From contig CANBNK010000033.1 of NCBI GenBank assembly GCA_947371015.1, forward strand, positions 1 to 41,875: a DNA stretch of 41,875 nt. The letters are read 5' to 3'. A program made the position numbers and the translations under genes. Below are positions 16,843 to 25,641 of this stretch, piece after piece. Numbering within the stretch: the first letter of the stretch is position 1; each line of letters begins with the position of its first letter. Source of the stretch: Acetobacteraceae bacterium. GTDB taxonomy: Bacteria; Pseudomonadota; Alphaproteobacteria; Acetobacterales; Acetobacteraceae. The notes below the pieces were generated by a model. That model saw only the letters and a program-made list of their open reading frames with translations. It was not told the DNA's origin and made no database searches.

Positions 16843-16947
16843 GGGTCTGTCAGGCGCAGACAGAAGCGCCCGACAGACTCTAGCTGATTGTTTTGTCGTG
16901 TGATTCACGTCTTCGGCGATTCCGCCTGCGACGATCACACTCTAGCG
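16843..16947 (+). repeat. double-hairpin dispersed repeat, copy D
   Basis: The best-formed copy. Stem 1, 16845-16878: GTCTGTC pairs with GACAGAC, and GGCGC with GCGCC inside. Stem 2, 16898-16940: GTGTGAT with ATCACAC, CGTC with GACG, GGCG with CGCC around ATTC. A CTCTAG follows each stem. About 93% identical to copy A on the other strand. It ends about 30 bp before the start of the RidA-like gene and so lies in its leader or promoter region. Confidence 0.85.
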
Positions 16948-16976
16948 TTGCCACCCCAACGACCAGGAGCGCCGCC

Positions 16977-17372
16977 ATGCCGAAACAGCTCGTCACCTCG
17001 CCCCGGCTGCCGCCGCCCAGCGGGCATTTCGCCCAGGCCACCATCATCGAAGCCAAGGGCCGGCTGCTGTTCATTTCCGGCATGCTGGCCAAGGATGCCC
17101 AGGGCAACATGGTCGGCATCGGCGACATCGAGGCCCAGACCCGCCAGGTCTGCGAGAACCTGAAGGCCGCGGTGGAAGCCGCCGGCGGCACGCTGGACGA
17201 TATCTGCCGGGTGGATGTCTATATTCGCAACATGGAGCAGTTCCCGCAGATCCATAAGGTGCGGCGGGAATACTTCACCGGCACGGCGCCGGCCTCCACC
17301 ATGGTGGAGGTCAGCAAGTTCACCACGCCGGATGCGCTGATCGAGATCAATGCCATTGCGGCCGTGGCCTAG
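16977..17372 (+). CDS. RidA/YjgF-fold protein lacking the deaminase arginine
   Basis: A 131-residue cytosolic protein of the YjgF/YER057c/UK114 family. RidA itself hydrolyses reactive enamine/imine intermediates. Seen: LFISGMLAKDAQGNMVG, QTRQVCENLKAAVEAAGGTLDDICRVDVYI and EYFTGTAPASTMVEVSKF. In true RidA the last motif reads P-A-R-S/T with a catalytic Arg near position 105; here it is PASTMVEV with Ser, so enamine deaminase activity is doubtful and this probably belongs to another Rid subgroup. ATG 16977 follows AGGAG. It precedes the monooxygenase by 114 bp on the same strand, suggesting a shared catabolic role, though that is inference. Confidence 0.88.
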   Translation: MPKQLVTSPRLPPPSGHFAQATIIEAKGRLLFISGMLAKDAQGNMVGIGDIEAQTRQVCENLKAAVEAAGGTLDDICRVDVYIRNMEQFPQIHKVRREYFTGTAPASTMVEVSKFTTPDALIEINAIAAVA

Positions 17373-17486
17373 CAGGCTGGGTCAGGCGCCGGGGATGACC
17401 TTCCCGGCAATGCCCCCTAGGCTTGCCCCTGGCGGTGAGCCCGGCCAGGCCGGCAACCGCCCAAGCGACTGGAGGAGAAACAGGAC

Positions 17487-19127
17487 ATGACGCTGACCAC
17501 GATGGACCCGGCCTCGGCCGACACGACCGCTGCGCTGGACTACGATGCCATCGTCATCGGCGCCGGCATGTCCGGCATGTACCAGTTGATCCGCCTGCGC
17601 GAACTCGGCCTGCGGACCCGGGTGTTCGAGGCCGGCACCGGCGTCGGCGGCACCTGGTACTGGAACCGCTACCCCGGCGCCCGCTTCGACTCCGAGAGCT
17701 ATTCCTACGGGTTCTCCTTCGACAAGCAGCTGCTGCAGGACTGGGAATGGTCCGAACATTTCGCGCCGCAGCCGGAGACGCTGCGCTACCTGAACCTGGT
17801 GGCCGACCGCTACGACCTGAAGCGCGACATCCAGTTCCGCAGCCCCGTTGCCTCAGCGCATTACGACGACGCCGGCCGCAGCTGGGTGGTGACGCTGGCC
17901 GATGGCAGCCAGCACACCAGCCGCTACGTCATCAGCGCCATCGGCGTACTCTCGGCCCCGACCATGCCGCGCATCGCCGGCATCGACAGCTTCCGCGGCC
18001 AGGCGTTCCACACCGCGAAATGGCCGCATGAGCCGGTGGATTTCGCCGGCAAGCGCGTGGCGGTCATCGGCACCGGCGCGACGGGCGTGCAGACCATCCA
18101 GGAAGTGGCGAAGACCGCGGGGCACCTCACGGTGTTCCAGCGCACGCCCAACTGGTGCACGCCGCTGCACAACCGCCCGATCACACCGGAAGAACAGGTG
18201 CAGATCAAGGCCAACTACGACGCGTTGTTCCAGCGCTGCCGGGAGACCTTCGCCTGCTTCCTGCACACCGCCGACCCCCGCGGCACCTTCGAGGTGACGG
18301 CCGAGGAACGCGAGGCCTTCTATGAGGAACTCTACGCGACGCCCGGCTTCGCCATCTGGGTCGGCAACTTCAAGGACACGCTGACCGACCGCGCGGCGAA
18401 CAAGGAAATCTCGGACTTCGTCGCCCGCAAGATCCGCCAGCGGGTCAAGGACCCCAAGGTGGCGGAGATGCTGATCCCGCAGAACCACGGCTTCGGCACC
18501 CGCCGTGTGCCGCAGGAAACCCACTACTACGAGGTGTTCAACCAGCCCAACGTCACGCTGGTGGACAGCAAGGCAACGCCGATCGAGTGCATCACGCCCA
18601 CCGGCATCAAGACCAGTGAGGCGGAGTTCGCCTTCGACATCATCATCTATGCCACCGGCTTCGACGCGCTGACCGGCGCCTTCGACCGCATCGACATCCG
18701 TGGCAAGGGCGGCCTGCCGCTGAAGCAGAAATGGGCCGGCGGCGCGCGGACCTTCGTCGGCATGCTGGTGCAGGATTTCCCCAACCTGTTCATGCTGCTC
18801 GGCCCGCATACCGCGCTCGGCAATATCCCGCGCAGCATCGAGCACAATGTGGAATGGGTGACCGGCCTGCTGCGCCACATGCAGCAGCACCGGCTGACCT
18901 TTGCCGACGTGACGCCCGCGGCGGCCCAGGGCTGGACCGACCACGTGATGTCCTGCGCCGAGGGGCTGCTGACCTTCGAGGTGGATTCCTGGATGACCGG
19001 CGTGAACAGCAACGTCGAAGGCAAGCAGACCCGCGTCATCGCCCGCTATGCCGGCAGCGCGCCGGCCTATCGCGCCTGGTGCGACGCGGTGGCCAGCGGA
19101 GGCTACCAGGAACTCGTGCTGAGCTGA
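17487..19127 (+). CDS. Baeyer-Villiger flavin monooxygenase
   Basis: A 546-residue FAD/NADPH enzyme that inserts oxygen next to a ketone to give an ester or lactone, resembling cyclohexanone/phenylacetone monooxygenases. Seen: FAD-binding GAGMSG at 25-30, GGTWYWNRYPGARFD near 54-68, the Baeyer-Villiger fingerprint F-x-G-x3-HT-x2-W-P at 169-180 (FRGQAFHTAKWP), and the NADPH-binding GTGATG at 195-200. Length is right for type I enzymes. A strong GGAGGAG site lies before the ATG. No esterase, alcohol dehydrogenase or regulator of a typical cycloalkanone pathway lies next to it, so the substrate is unknown. A hairpin without T-run follows the stop. Confidence 0.92.
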   Translation: MTLTTMDPASADTTAALDYDAIVIGAGMSGMYQLIRLRELGLRTRVFEAGTGVGGTWYWNRYPGARFDSESYSYGFSFDKQLLQDWEWSEHFAPQPETLRYLNLVADRYDLKRDIQFRSPVASAHYDDAGRSWVVTLADGSQHTSRYVISAIGVLSAPTMPRIAGIDSFRGQAFHTAKWPHEPVDFAGKRVAVIGTGATGVQTIQEVAKTAGHLTVFQRTPNWCTPLHNRPITPEEQVQIKANYDALFQRCRETFACFLHTADPRGTFEVTAEEREAFYEELYATPGFAIWVGNFKDTLTDRAANKEISDFVARKIRQRVKDPKVAEMLIPQNHGFGTRRVPQETHYYEVFNQPNVTLVDSKATPIECITPTGIKTSEAEFAFDIIIYATGFDALTGAFDRIDIRGKGGLPLKQKWAGGARTFVGMLVQDFPNLFMLLGPHTALGNIPRSIEHNVEWVTGLLRHMQQHRLTFADVTPAAAQGWTDHVMSCAEGLLTFEVDSWMTGVNSNVEGKQTRVIARYAGSAPAYRAWCDAVASGGYQELVLS

Positions 19128-19141
19128 GCGGGCCACAGGCC

Positions 19142-19167
19142 AGCGGCGCGGTGACGCACCCGCCGCT
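19142..19167 (+). other. stem-loop between convergent genes
   Basis: AGCGGCG (19142-19148) pairs with CGCCGCT (19161-19167), extended inside by GGTG/CACC with one bulged C and an ACG loop, 14 bp after the monooxygenase stop. No T-run on either strand, so it is a possible transcript-end structure rather than a canonical terminator. Confidence 0.35.
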
Positions 19168-19223
19168 AGCCCTGGCTTGCGCTGCGCGTGCCGGCGGTGA
19201 CGGGGTGCCGGCGCCGCCGCGGC

Positions 19224-20330
19224 TCAGTGCCGCACGAAGGACAGCACGATCTCCAGCGCGATCAACGCCAGGATGGCGATTTCCAACAATTCCGCCCGTG
19301 CGCCGGCGGCCTCGCCATGCAGCGCGGAATAGGTCTCGCGGATGATCGCCAGCTTGCGGTCCACCGCGGCGCTGACATTGGCAACGCGGAACTGATCCAT
19401 GGCCGCGGCATAGACCCGCGCCAGATAGACGTCCTCGGTGACCTGCAGGGCGTTATCGACCCGCTCCGCCAGCTCGCTCACCTCGGCCACCAGGGTGTGC
19501 AGCCGCCGGGCCAGGCGGCTGTAGCGCCGCGCGGCCAGCAGGTTGGCGCGGCGCCGGGCGGTTTCCACCAGCTCGCGCATGCGCGGCAGCTCGGCGTCCA
19601 GCATCTCGTCGTAGGTGCGCATTTCCAGCAGCTGCGCATTGGCCATTTCCAGCACATCGGCCACATCGGTCTCGCCGCGCGGCTCCAGGATGAAGGCGCG
19701 GTCCCAGGTCAGCACCACCAGGTCGTCGGGGTAGTAGGAAAACCGATGCCGCAGCAGGTCGCGCCGCGCCGCTTCCGCCAGAGGCCGGGTTTCGCCTGAC
19801 AGCAGCGGCACCAGGTCCGCCTCCGTGGTCAGCGCTTCGGCGCTCATCGGTGGGTCGAGCCGATGCACCATCGCCAGCAGGTAGTCTTCCTGCAACGGCG
19901 TCGCGCTGGGCCGGTCCAACGCCTCGCCCAGCGGGCCGCGCAGGCGCTCCAGTATCGCGGCCCACGGCGCTGCTTCGGCGGCTGGGCCGATCGCCCGGTC
20001 GGTCTCGTTCACCAGGCGGGTGAAATCGGCCCAGTCCACATCGCCCACCGGCACGCGAAGCGCCAGGGCGACGATGCCGAAATCATACAGCCGCGCGCTG
20101 GCCTGAGCCGAAACCGCGGCGCCGCCGATGCTCAACACCACCGGCCCCAGTTCCAGCGCCAGCGGCGGCACGCCAAAGGAAATGGCCTTGGCCGGCGTCG
20201 CCACCAGGCGGCTGCGGGCGGCGGTACCGCCGGCGCGCTCGGCCCACAACGTCTCGGCCCGCTTGAGATCAATCTCATAGGCCAGGTCGAACAGCCTGAG
20301 CGCCACCACCTGGCCGGTCACAACGCGCAT
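19224..20330 (-). CDS. RMD1/YagE (DUF155) family membrane-anchored protein
   Basis: A 368-residue protein of the RMD1/DUF155 family, relatives of the yeast Rmd1 protein. It starts RVVTGQVVALRLFDLAYEIDL, has YDFGIVALALRVPV early, HRFSYYPDDLVVLTWDRAFI in the middle, and a long helical region ending in a single membrane span (LLEIAILALIALEIVLSFV) at the extreme C-terminus. That tail-anchored layout is typical. The ATG follows GAGGAG. It is convergent with the monooxygenase and downstream of the D-LDH-like gene with a 150-bp gap where I see no clear site. The molecular function of the bacterial members is unknown. Confidence 0.88.
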   Translation of the reverse strand: MRVVTGQVVALRLFDLAYEIDLKRAETLWAERAGGTAARSRLVATPAKAISFGVPPLALELGPVVLSIGGAAVSAQASARLYDFGIVALALRVPVGDVDWADFTRLVNETDRAIGPAAEAAPWAAILERLRGPLGEALDRPSATPLQEDYLLAMVHRLDPPMSAEALTTEADLVPLLSGETRPLAEAARRDLLRHRFSYYPDDLVVLTWDRAFILEPRGETDVADVLEMANAQLLEMRTYDEMLDAELPRMRELVETARRRANLLAARRYSRLARRLHTLVAEVSELAERVDNALQVTEDVYLARVYAAAMDQFRVANVSAAVDRKLAIIRETYSALHGEAAGARAELLEIAILALIALEIVLSFVRH

Positions 20331-20480
20331 GATCCGCTCCTCGCGCCGCGGCGCCTGGATGTGGGGTCTAGCACAGTGTCCCTGGCGCTGCGGTGGCGTT
20401 TGAGCACCGATGCCGAACCAATGACGTGTGCGCAGCGGGCACCACCGCCAAGGCAGTGCGCCACGCCCGGCGCCGGCGGG

Positions 20481-21467
20481 TCACGTCACTTCGTGCAGCG
20501 CATGGCCATGCGCCTCGAAGGCGGAAACATTCGCCATCGTGACCTCGGCGATCGCGGCCATGGCTTCCCGCGTGAAGAAGCCCTGGTGGCCGGTCACCAG
20601 CACGTTCGGGAAGGTCAGCAGGCGCTGGAAGACATCGTCGCGGATCACCGTATCGGACAGATCCTCAAAGAACAGGGCTTCCTCCTCCTCATACACATCA
20701 AGGCCCAGATGCCCGATGGCACCGCTCTTCAGCCCCTCGATGGCGGCCTGGGTGTCGAGTACGGCGCCGCGGCTGGTGTTGATCAGCATGGCGCCGCGTC
20801 GCATCCGCGCGATGGCCCCGGCGTCGATCAGGTGGCGGGTCGCGGGCAGCAGCGGGCAGTGCAGGGTCACGATGTCCGCACCGCCGAGCAGCTCCTCCAG
20901 CGGCACATAGGCGACGCCCAGCGCCGCCAGGGCCGGGTCCGGCGCCGGGTCATGCGCCATGACGCGGCAGCCGAAGCCCAGCAGGATGCGCGCGGTCGCG
21001 GCGCCGATCCGCCCGGTGCCGACCACGCCGACGCTGCGGCCATGCATGTTGAAGCCAAGCAGGCCATCCAGGGCGAAATTGCCCTCCCGCACCCGGGCAT
21101 AGGCCCGGTGGATACCGCGGTTGAGCGAGAGGATCAGCGCAACCGCGTGTTCCGCAATGGCTTCGGGCGAATAGGCCGGCACGCGCGCGACCGTGATGCC
21201 AAGGCGCTTCGCCGCGGCGAGATCGACATTGTTGAATCCGGCCGAGCGCAACGCCACCAGGCGCACCCCCAGCCCGTGCAGCACCTGCAACGTGCCGGCG
21301 TCGATGGTATCGCTGACGAAGGGACAGACAGCGCCCGCGCCGCGCGCCAGCACCGCCGTTGCCGGTGTCAGATGCGCCTCGATGAAGGTGAGGCGGTGCC
21401 GGCCCGCCGAGGCAGCCTCCATGAAGGTCCGGTCATAGGGCTTGGTGCTGAACAGCGCGACATCCAT
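20481..21467 (-). CDS. D-2-hydroxyacid dehydrogenase, D-lactate dehydrogenase type
   Basis: A 328-residue NAD-dependent enzyme converting pyruvate and D-lactate, or a related 2-oxo acid pair. The N-terminal [15 protein letters not shown] and [11 protein letters not shown] segments are typical of fermentative LdhA. The Rossmann motif GTGRIG is at 150-155. The catalytic triad is visible: Arg in NTSRGAVLD (about 233), Glu in GLDVYEEEE (about 260) and His in TGHQGF (about 294). Length fits LdhA. ATG follows AAGGA. Two hundred bases upstream begins the end of tadD with no clear site between. Redox role in D-lactate formation or use is inferred from the family. Confidence 0.9.
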   Translation of the reverse strand: MDVALFSTKPYDRTFMEAASAGRHRLTFIEAHLTPATAVLARGAGAVCPFVSDTIDAGTLQVLHGLGVRLVALRSAGFNNVDLAAAKRLGITVARVPAYSPEAIAEHAVALILSLNRGIHRAYARVREGNFALDGLLGFNMHGRSVGVVGTGRIGAATARILLGFGCRVMAHDPAPDPALAALGVAYVPLEELLGGADIVTLHCPLLPATRHLIDAGAIARMRRGAMLINTSRGAVLDTQAAIEGLKSGAIGHLGLDVYEEEEALFFEDLSDTVIRDDVFQRLLTFPNVLVTGHQGFFTREAMAAIAEVTMANVSAFEAHGHALHEVT

Positions 21468-21663
21468 GGCCAGGTCCTTCAGGCATTGCTGCGGCTGGAA
21501 CGCGCGGACGCCGCGACCGACCCCGCGCAGCCTACCTTGCAGGACCGCTCAGGTGGAGGAACCGAAAATCGGCCTGGTGCCGCTGCGGCTCTCCCAGTGC
21601 AGCCAGTTTGGAACGCCACAGGTGAAGCCGCCGTGCAACCCGCAATCCGGCGCGCTGCGGGCG

Positions 21664-22398
21664 CTACCGGTCCCGCTGCGCCAGGGCGGCGAGATGCGCA
21701 GTCAGGGCTGTGGCGCTGCTGCCTGGTAGCGCCGAGGCGCCAGCCCGGTCCCCGCTCGCGGCGCGGGCCAGGGCCAGGTTGTTGCTGACCCGCGCCGGCA
21801 TCGGGCCGCGGCTGGCCAGTGCCTCCAGCAGCGGCAAGGCCTCCGCCGCACGGCCCGCGAGCAGCAGCGACAACGCGAAGTTGTTCTTCAGCGCGACGCT
21901 GTCAGGCGACAGGGCCAGGGCGGCGCGATGGCACAGCGCCGCCTCGGTGTGGCGCTCCAGCAGGTCCAGCGCGACCGCCTTGCCGCCCAGGGCGGCCACC
22001 TCGCGCGGCTCGGCCGAGAGCACGCGGTCGAAGGCCTCCAACGCCCGGGCCGGCTCGGCGGTCAGCAGCCGCAGCCGGCCCAGTTGCACCAGCAGCGCCG
22101 GGTGCGCCGGGTGGCGGGTAAGCGCCCGGGCCAGCACCTGCTCGGCCTGCGCGACATTCCCGCTGCGCGCCAAGGCCGCGGCGAAGCGCGCCTGCACCGC
22201 CGCCGATCCAGGCTCGGCTGCTGCCGCGGCGGCATACATCGAAAGCGCCACCTGGGTCTGGCCGGACTCCTCGGCCGCGACCGCCACGCGCAGCCGGGCG
22301 TTGCCGGGTTCGGCCCGCTCCTCTCCAAAGGGCAGGCTGCCGCATGCCGCACTGAGCAGGCAGGCGAGGATGGCGAGGCCACGCAAGGGGCGGATCAT
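21664..22398 (-). CDS. tadD: Tad pilus TPR lipoprotein TadD
   Basis: A 244-residue lipoprotein with lipobox LLSAAC (residues 14-19) and about four tetratricopeptide repeats (for example NVAQAEQVLARALTRHPAHP and PARALEAFDRVLSAEPREVA). TadD helps assemble or localise the Tad secretin in the outer membrane. Its ATG overlaps the tadC stop by four bases, and its place after tadC is the usual one. It is the last gene of the leftward pilus operon. No terminator is visible in the 196-bp gap to the D-LDH-like gene. Confidence 0.88.
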   Translation of the reverse strand: MIRPLRGLAILACLLSAACGSLPFGEERAEPGNARLRVAVAAEESGQTQVALSMYAAAAAAEPGSAAVQARFAAALARSGNVAQAEQVLARALTRHPAHPALLVQLGRLRLLTAEPARALEAFDRVLSAEPREVAALGGKAVALDLLERHTEAALCHRAALALSPDSVALKNNFALSLLLAGRAAEALPLLEALASRGPMPARVSNNLALARAASGDRAGASALPGSSATALTAHLAALAQRDR

Positions 22399-23339
22399 GG
22401 CTGACCTCCGAAGAACTTGCCGATTTCGAGGATGGACGGGCCGATCAGCGCGATGAACAGCGCCGGCAGGATGAACAGGATCAGCGGCCCGATCAGCAGC
22501 GCCGGCAGCCGGATCGCCTTCTCCTCGATCCGCAGCATGCGGTCCTGGCGCATATCGGCGGCGAGCACGCGCAGCGCCTGGGCCAGCGGCGTGCCGTAGC
22601 GCAGCGTCTGCGCCAGGGTCGTCCCCAGCCGCTTGAAGCCGTCCAGCTCGGTGCGCTGCGCCAGGCGTTCCAGCGCCATCCGCCGGTCGGGCAGCATGCG
22701 CAACTCCTGCACCAGGGTGTTCAGTTCGCCCGCGATGGCGCGGTTGGATGCCGCCATCTCATGCGCCACGCGGTCCAGCGCGGATTCCAGGCCAAGCCCG
22801 GCCTCGGCCGCGACCACCAGCAGGTCCAGCGCATCCGGCAGGCCCTGGCGCAGACGGTTCTGGTGCGGGCGGCGCAGCCAGGTGACCAGCCAGTTCGGTG
22901 CCAGCACTGCCAGCACCAGCGCGCCGAGCAGCAGCTTCGCCGCATCCGGCCGCTCCAGTTCCAGCAGCAGCACCGCGGCCACCGCCGCCGCCGGCAGCGT
23001 GAGCAGCAGCAACGCCTTGGCACCGATGAACAGCGGCACGGCATGGCGCGGGTCCAGCCCCGCCGCGGTGATGGCGCGCTGGAACCGGGCGACTTCCTTG
23101 GCCGAGATCAGCGCACTGTCGCGCAGCGTCTCGCCCAGCCGCACCACCGGGCGCAGCAGGCCCCGCGCCTTGACCCGCTTTTCACCACCCGCCGGCGCCG
23201 CCGGGCGCAGCAGCAGCCGCAGCCGCGTGGCCAGGTCGCGCTCCTCGGCGCCCTGGGCCAGCAGCGCGCCGGCCAGCACCGCCAGGCCGATGGCGCCGCC
23301 CGCGGCGCCCACGGCCAGCAACAGGATCGCCGGCTGCAT
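22395..23339 (-). CDS. tadC: Tad pilus inner-membrane platform protein TadC
   Basis: A 314-residue polytopic membrane protein with the T2SS protein F domain (about residues 150-280; DALDLLVVAAEAGLGLESAL and RYGTPLAQALRVLAADMR). Hydrophobic spans are at the N-terminus (AILLLAVGAAGGAIGLAVLAG), around 100-140, and near the end (LLIGPLILFILPALFIALIG). With TadB it forms the platform on which the CpaF ATPase drives Flp pilin polymerisation. Its ATG shares one base with the tadB stop (TGATG), implying coupled translation. Confidence 0.92.
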   Translation of the reverse strand: MQPAILLLAVGAAGGAIGLAVLAGALLAQGAEERDLATRLRLLLRPAAPAGGEKRVKARGLLRPVVRLGETLRDSALISAKEVARFQRAITAAGLDPRHAVPLFIGAKALLLLTLPAAAVAAVLLLELERPDAAKLLLGALVLAVLAPNWLVTWLRRPHQNRLRQGLPDALDLLVVAAEAGLGLESALDRVAHEMAASNRAIAGELNTLVQELRMLPDRRMALERLAQRTELDGFKRLGTTLAQTLRYGTPLAQALRVLAADMRQDRMLRIEEKAIRLPALLIGPLILFILPALFIALIGPSILEIGKFFGGQP

Positions 23340-24289
23340 CAGTCCCGCCCGGCCTGGCGGATCAGCCAGCGGATGCTCAGCAGCCCCAGCAGCATCAGCC
23401 CGAAGCCGACCATGGCCATCTGCCGGCCCGTGGGGTTCTGGGTGAAGGCCTGGATGTAGAAGGGCTGGATCATCGACATGCCCAGCGCGGCGAGGAAGGG
23501 CAGCACCACCAGCAGTCCGGCCTGGGCCTTGGCCTCGCCGGCCAGCGCCCGGGCCCGCTTGGCCATGGCGACGCGCTTGCGCACCATCTCCGCCAGGTTC
23601 TCCAGCGTCTCCGCCAGGCTGCCGCCGGTCTGCGACTGCAACCCCAGCGTGACCGCAAGGAAGGCGTATTCGGTCAGCCCGGTACGGTCATGCAGCCGGG
23701 CCAGCGCCGCTTCCACCGGGCGGCCGATCGCCATGTCGCCGACCACGCGGGCGAACTCATCGCGCGTCGGCGCCGGCATTTCCGTGCTGATGTTGCGGAT
23801 CGCCTCGGCCAGCGGCAGCCCGGCGCGGATGGCGCGGACCATCAGGCCGAGCGATTCCGGAATTTGCAGGAAGATCGCGTCGCAGTAGCGGCGATGCTGC
23901 CAGCCGAACACCCAGCGCGCCATCAGCAATCCAGCCAGCGGCGCCGCCGCCAGCGCCATCGCCCGGCCGGCCACGCTGTCCAGCCAGGCGCCAGCCACGC
24001 CGGTCGCGACCACGCCCAGCAGCGCAACCAGCGGCCAGGCGAAGACCTGTTCCTGCGGAATGTCGGGATGGTAGTTCAACGCCCGGAACAGCCGCTGCCG
24101 CAGCCGGCCTTCCGCCGGGCGACTGAGCCGGATGCCCGGCGCCACCGTGCCTGCGCTGGCCGGCCGGGAAAGCCCCTGCACGCGGGCGCGCAGATCATGC
24201 CCGCCGCCGCTGCGCAGCAGGGCCAGCACGCCCAGCAGCAGGCTCAACAGCAGCAGGCCCGCCAGCAGGATCAGCCCGGCATGCGGCAT
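23339..24289 (-). CDS. tadB: Tad pilus inner-membrane platform protein TadB
   Basis: A 316-residue paralogue of TadC. An N-terminal span (HAGLILLAGLLLLSLLLGVL) is followed by two spans near residues 85-130, then the T2SS-F domain with IPESLGLMVRAIRAGLPLAEAI and LGLQSQTGGSLAETLENLAEMVRKR. Two C-terminal spans close the protein. It partners TadC in the inner-membrane assembly platform. It starts two bases after the cpaF stop and is followed by tadC with a one-base overlap, the standard gene order. Confidence 0.93.
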   Translation of the reverse strand: MPHAGLILLAGLLLLSLLLGVLALLRSGGGHDLRARVQGLSRPASAGTVAPGIRLSRPAEGRLRQRLFRALNYHPDIPQEQVFAWPLVALLGVVATGVAGAWLDSVAGRAMALAAAPLAGLLMARWVFGWQHRRYCDAIFLQIPESLGLMVRAIRAGLPLAEAIRNISTEMPAPTRDEFARVVGDMAIGRPVEAALARLHDRTGLTEYAFLAVTLGLQSQTGGSLAETLENLAEMVRKRVAMAKRARALAGEAKAQAGLLVVLPFLAALGMSMIQPFYIQAFTQNPTGRQMAMVGFGLMLLGLLSIRWLIRQAGRD

Positions 24290-24291
24290 CC

Positions 24292-25641
24292 TCAGGCCTC
24301 CCGCAACGCCGTCAACCAGGCCTCGCCAAGGCCGAAATAATCCAGCCTTTCGTAGAAGCCCGGGCGGATATTGGGCGACTTCCAGCGGCCCCGAATGCGT
24401 CCGGTGGCGTCATCACCCAGATACTCGAAGCTGAAGACGTCGTTCATGGTGATGACCTCGCCCTCCAACCCGCAGACCTCCGCGACCTGGAGGATGCGGC
24501 GGCCACCGTCCCGCATGCGCGCCACCTGTACGATGATGTCCACCGCGCTGGCGATCTGGGTGCGGATGGCGCGGCTGGGCAGCGTCGATTGGCCCATCAG
24601 CACCATGTTCTCGATGCGGACCAGCGCATCCCGCGCCGTGTTGGCGTGCACGGTGCAGTAGCTGCCGTCATGGCCGGTGTTCATCGCCTGCAACATGTCG
24701 AAGGCCTCGGCGCCGCGGACCTCGCCGACGATGATGCGGTCGGGCCGCATCCGCAGCGCATTGCGGATCAGGTCGCGCTGGGTGATCTCGCCGCGGCCCT
24801 CCAGGTTCACCGGCCGCGTTTCCAGCCGCACCACATGCGGCTGCTGCAACTGCAACTCCGCGGCGTCCTCGATGGTGACGATGCGCTCGCCATGGTCGAT
24901 CAGCCGGCTCATCGCGTTCATCATGGTGGTCTTGCCGGAACCGGTGCCACCGGAGATCACCACGTTCAGCCGGCAGCGCGCGGCAATCTCCAGCACCCGC
25001 ACCATGGCCGGCGACATCGAGCCGCCGGCGGCCATGCTGTCGAGGTCCACCTTGCGCTTGGCGAATTTGCGGATCGAGATGCAGGCGCCGTCGATCGCCA
25101 GCGGCGGGAACACCACGTTGACGCGGCTGCCATCGGCCAGGCGGCAATCCACCAGCGGGCTGCTCTCATCAATGCGGCGGCCGACCGTCGCGGCCATCTT
25201 CTGCGCGATGGCGCCAAGCTGCGCCGCGCTGCGGAAGCGGACCGTAGTCTGTTCCACCTTCCCGCGGCGTTCGATGAAGACACGGTCCGGCCCGTTGACC
25301 ATGATGTCGCTGATGCTGTCATCCTGCAGCAGCGGCTCCAACGGGCCGTAGCCGAGCATGTCGTCGGCCAGTTCCTCGGCGATGCGGCCCTGCTCCAGCG
25401 CGGAGATCTCGATGCGCTCGCGGTCGGCGATCTCATGCACCAGGCTTTCCAGCTCGGTCCGCAGCGCCGCCGCATCCAGCTCCGCCGCCCGCACCGGGTC
25501 CACGCGCTCCATGACCTGGGCGCGCAGGCGTTCCACCTGGGAAGGCGCGGTGGTCGCCGCCCGGGGCACCGCCGTAACTAGCGCCGGCGGCGCCTCCGCC
25601 TGCGACAGCGGTGCCTGCAACCGGCCGAAGGCGCGCGTCAT
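24292..25641 (-). CDS. cpaF: Tad pilus assembly/retraction ATPase CpaF (TadA)
   Basis: A 449-residue hexameric secretion ATPase of the GspE/VirB11 superfamily that powers Flp pilus extension and probably retraction. Seen: LGYGPLEPLLQDDSISDIMV (about 96-115), Walker A GGTGSGKT at 231-238, the Asp box TIEDAAELQLQQPHVV, Walker B IIVGEVRG at 303-310, and the His box HDGSYCTVHAN at 324-334. All catalytic motifs are intact. Its ATG overlaps the cpaE stop by four bases. Cytosolic, docked on TadB/TadC. Confidence 0.96.
   Translation of the reverse strand: MTRAFGRLQAPLSQAEAPPALVTAVPRAATTAPSQVERLRAQVMERVDPVRAAELDAAALRTELESLVHEIADRERIEISALEQGRIAEELADDMLGYGPLEPLLQDDSISDIMVNGPDRVFIERRGKVEQTTVRFRSAAQLGAIAQKMAATVGRRIDESSPLVDCRLADGSRVNVVFPPLAIDGACISIRKFAKRKVDLDSMAAGGSMSPAMVRVLEIAARCRLNVVISGGTGSGKTTMMNAMSRLIDHGERIVTIEDAAELQLQQPHVVRLETRPVNLEGRGEITQRDLIRNALRMRPDRIIVGEVRGAEAFDMLQAMNTGHDGSYCTVHANTARDALVRIENMVLMGQSTLPSRAIRTQIASAVDIIVQVARMRDGGRRILQVAEVCGLEGEVITMNDVFSFEYLGDDATGRIRGRWKSPNIRPGFYERLDYFGLGEAWLTALREA

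Noticed and set aside
21442-21729. 95-codon plus-strand frame between the D-LDH-like and tadD genes
   Set aside because: Overlaps both real genes, has no recognisable domain, signal or start site.
19863-21788. Open frame of 641 codons on the plus strand
   Set aside because: Antisense to the RMD1-like, D-LDH-like and tadD genes, all of which have clear motifs.
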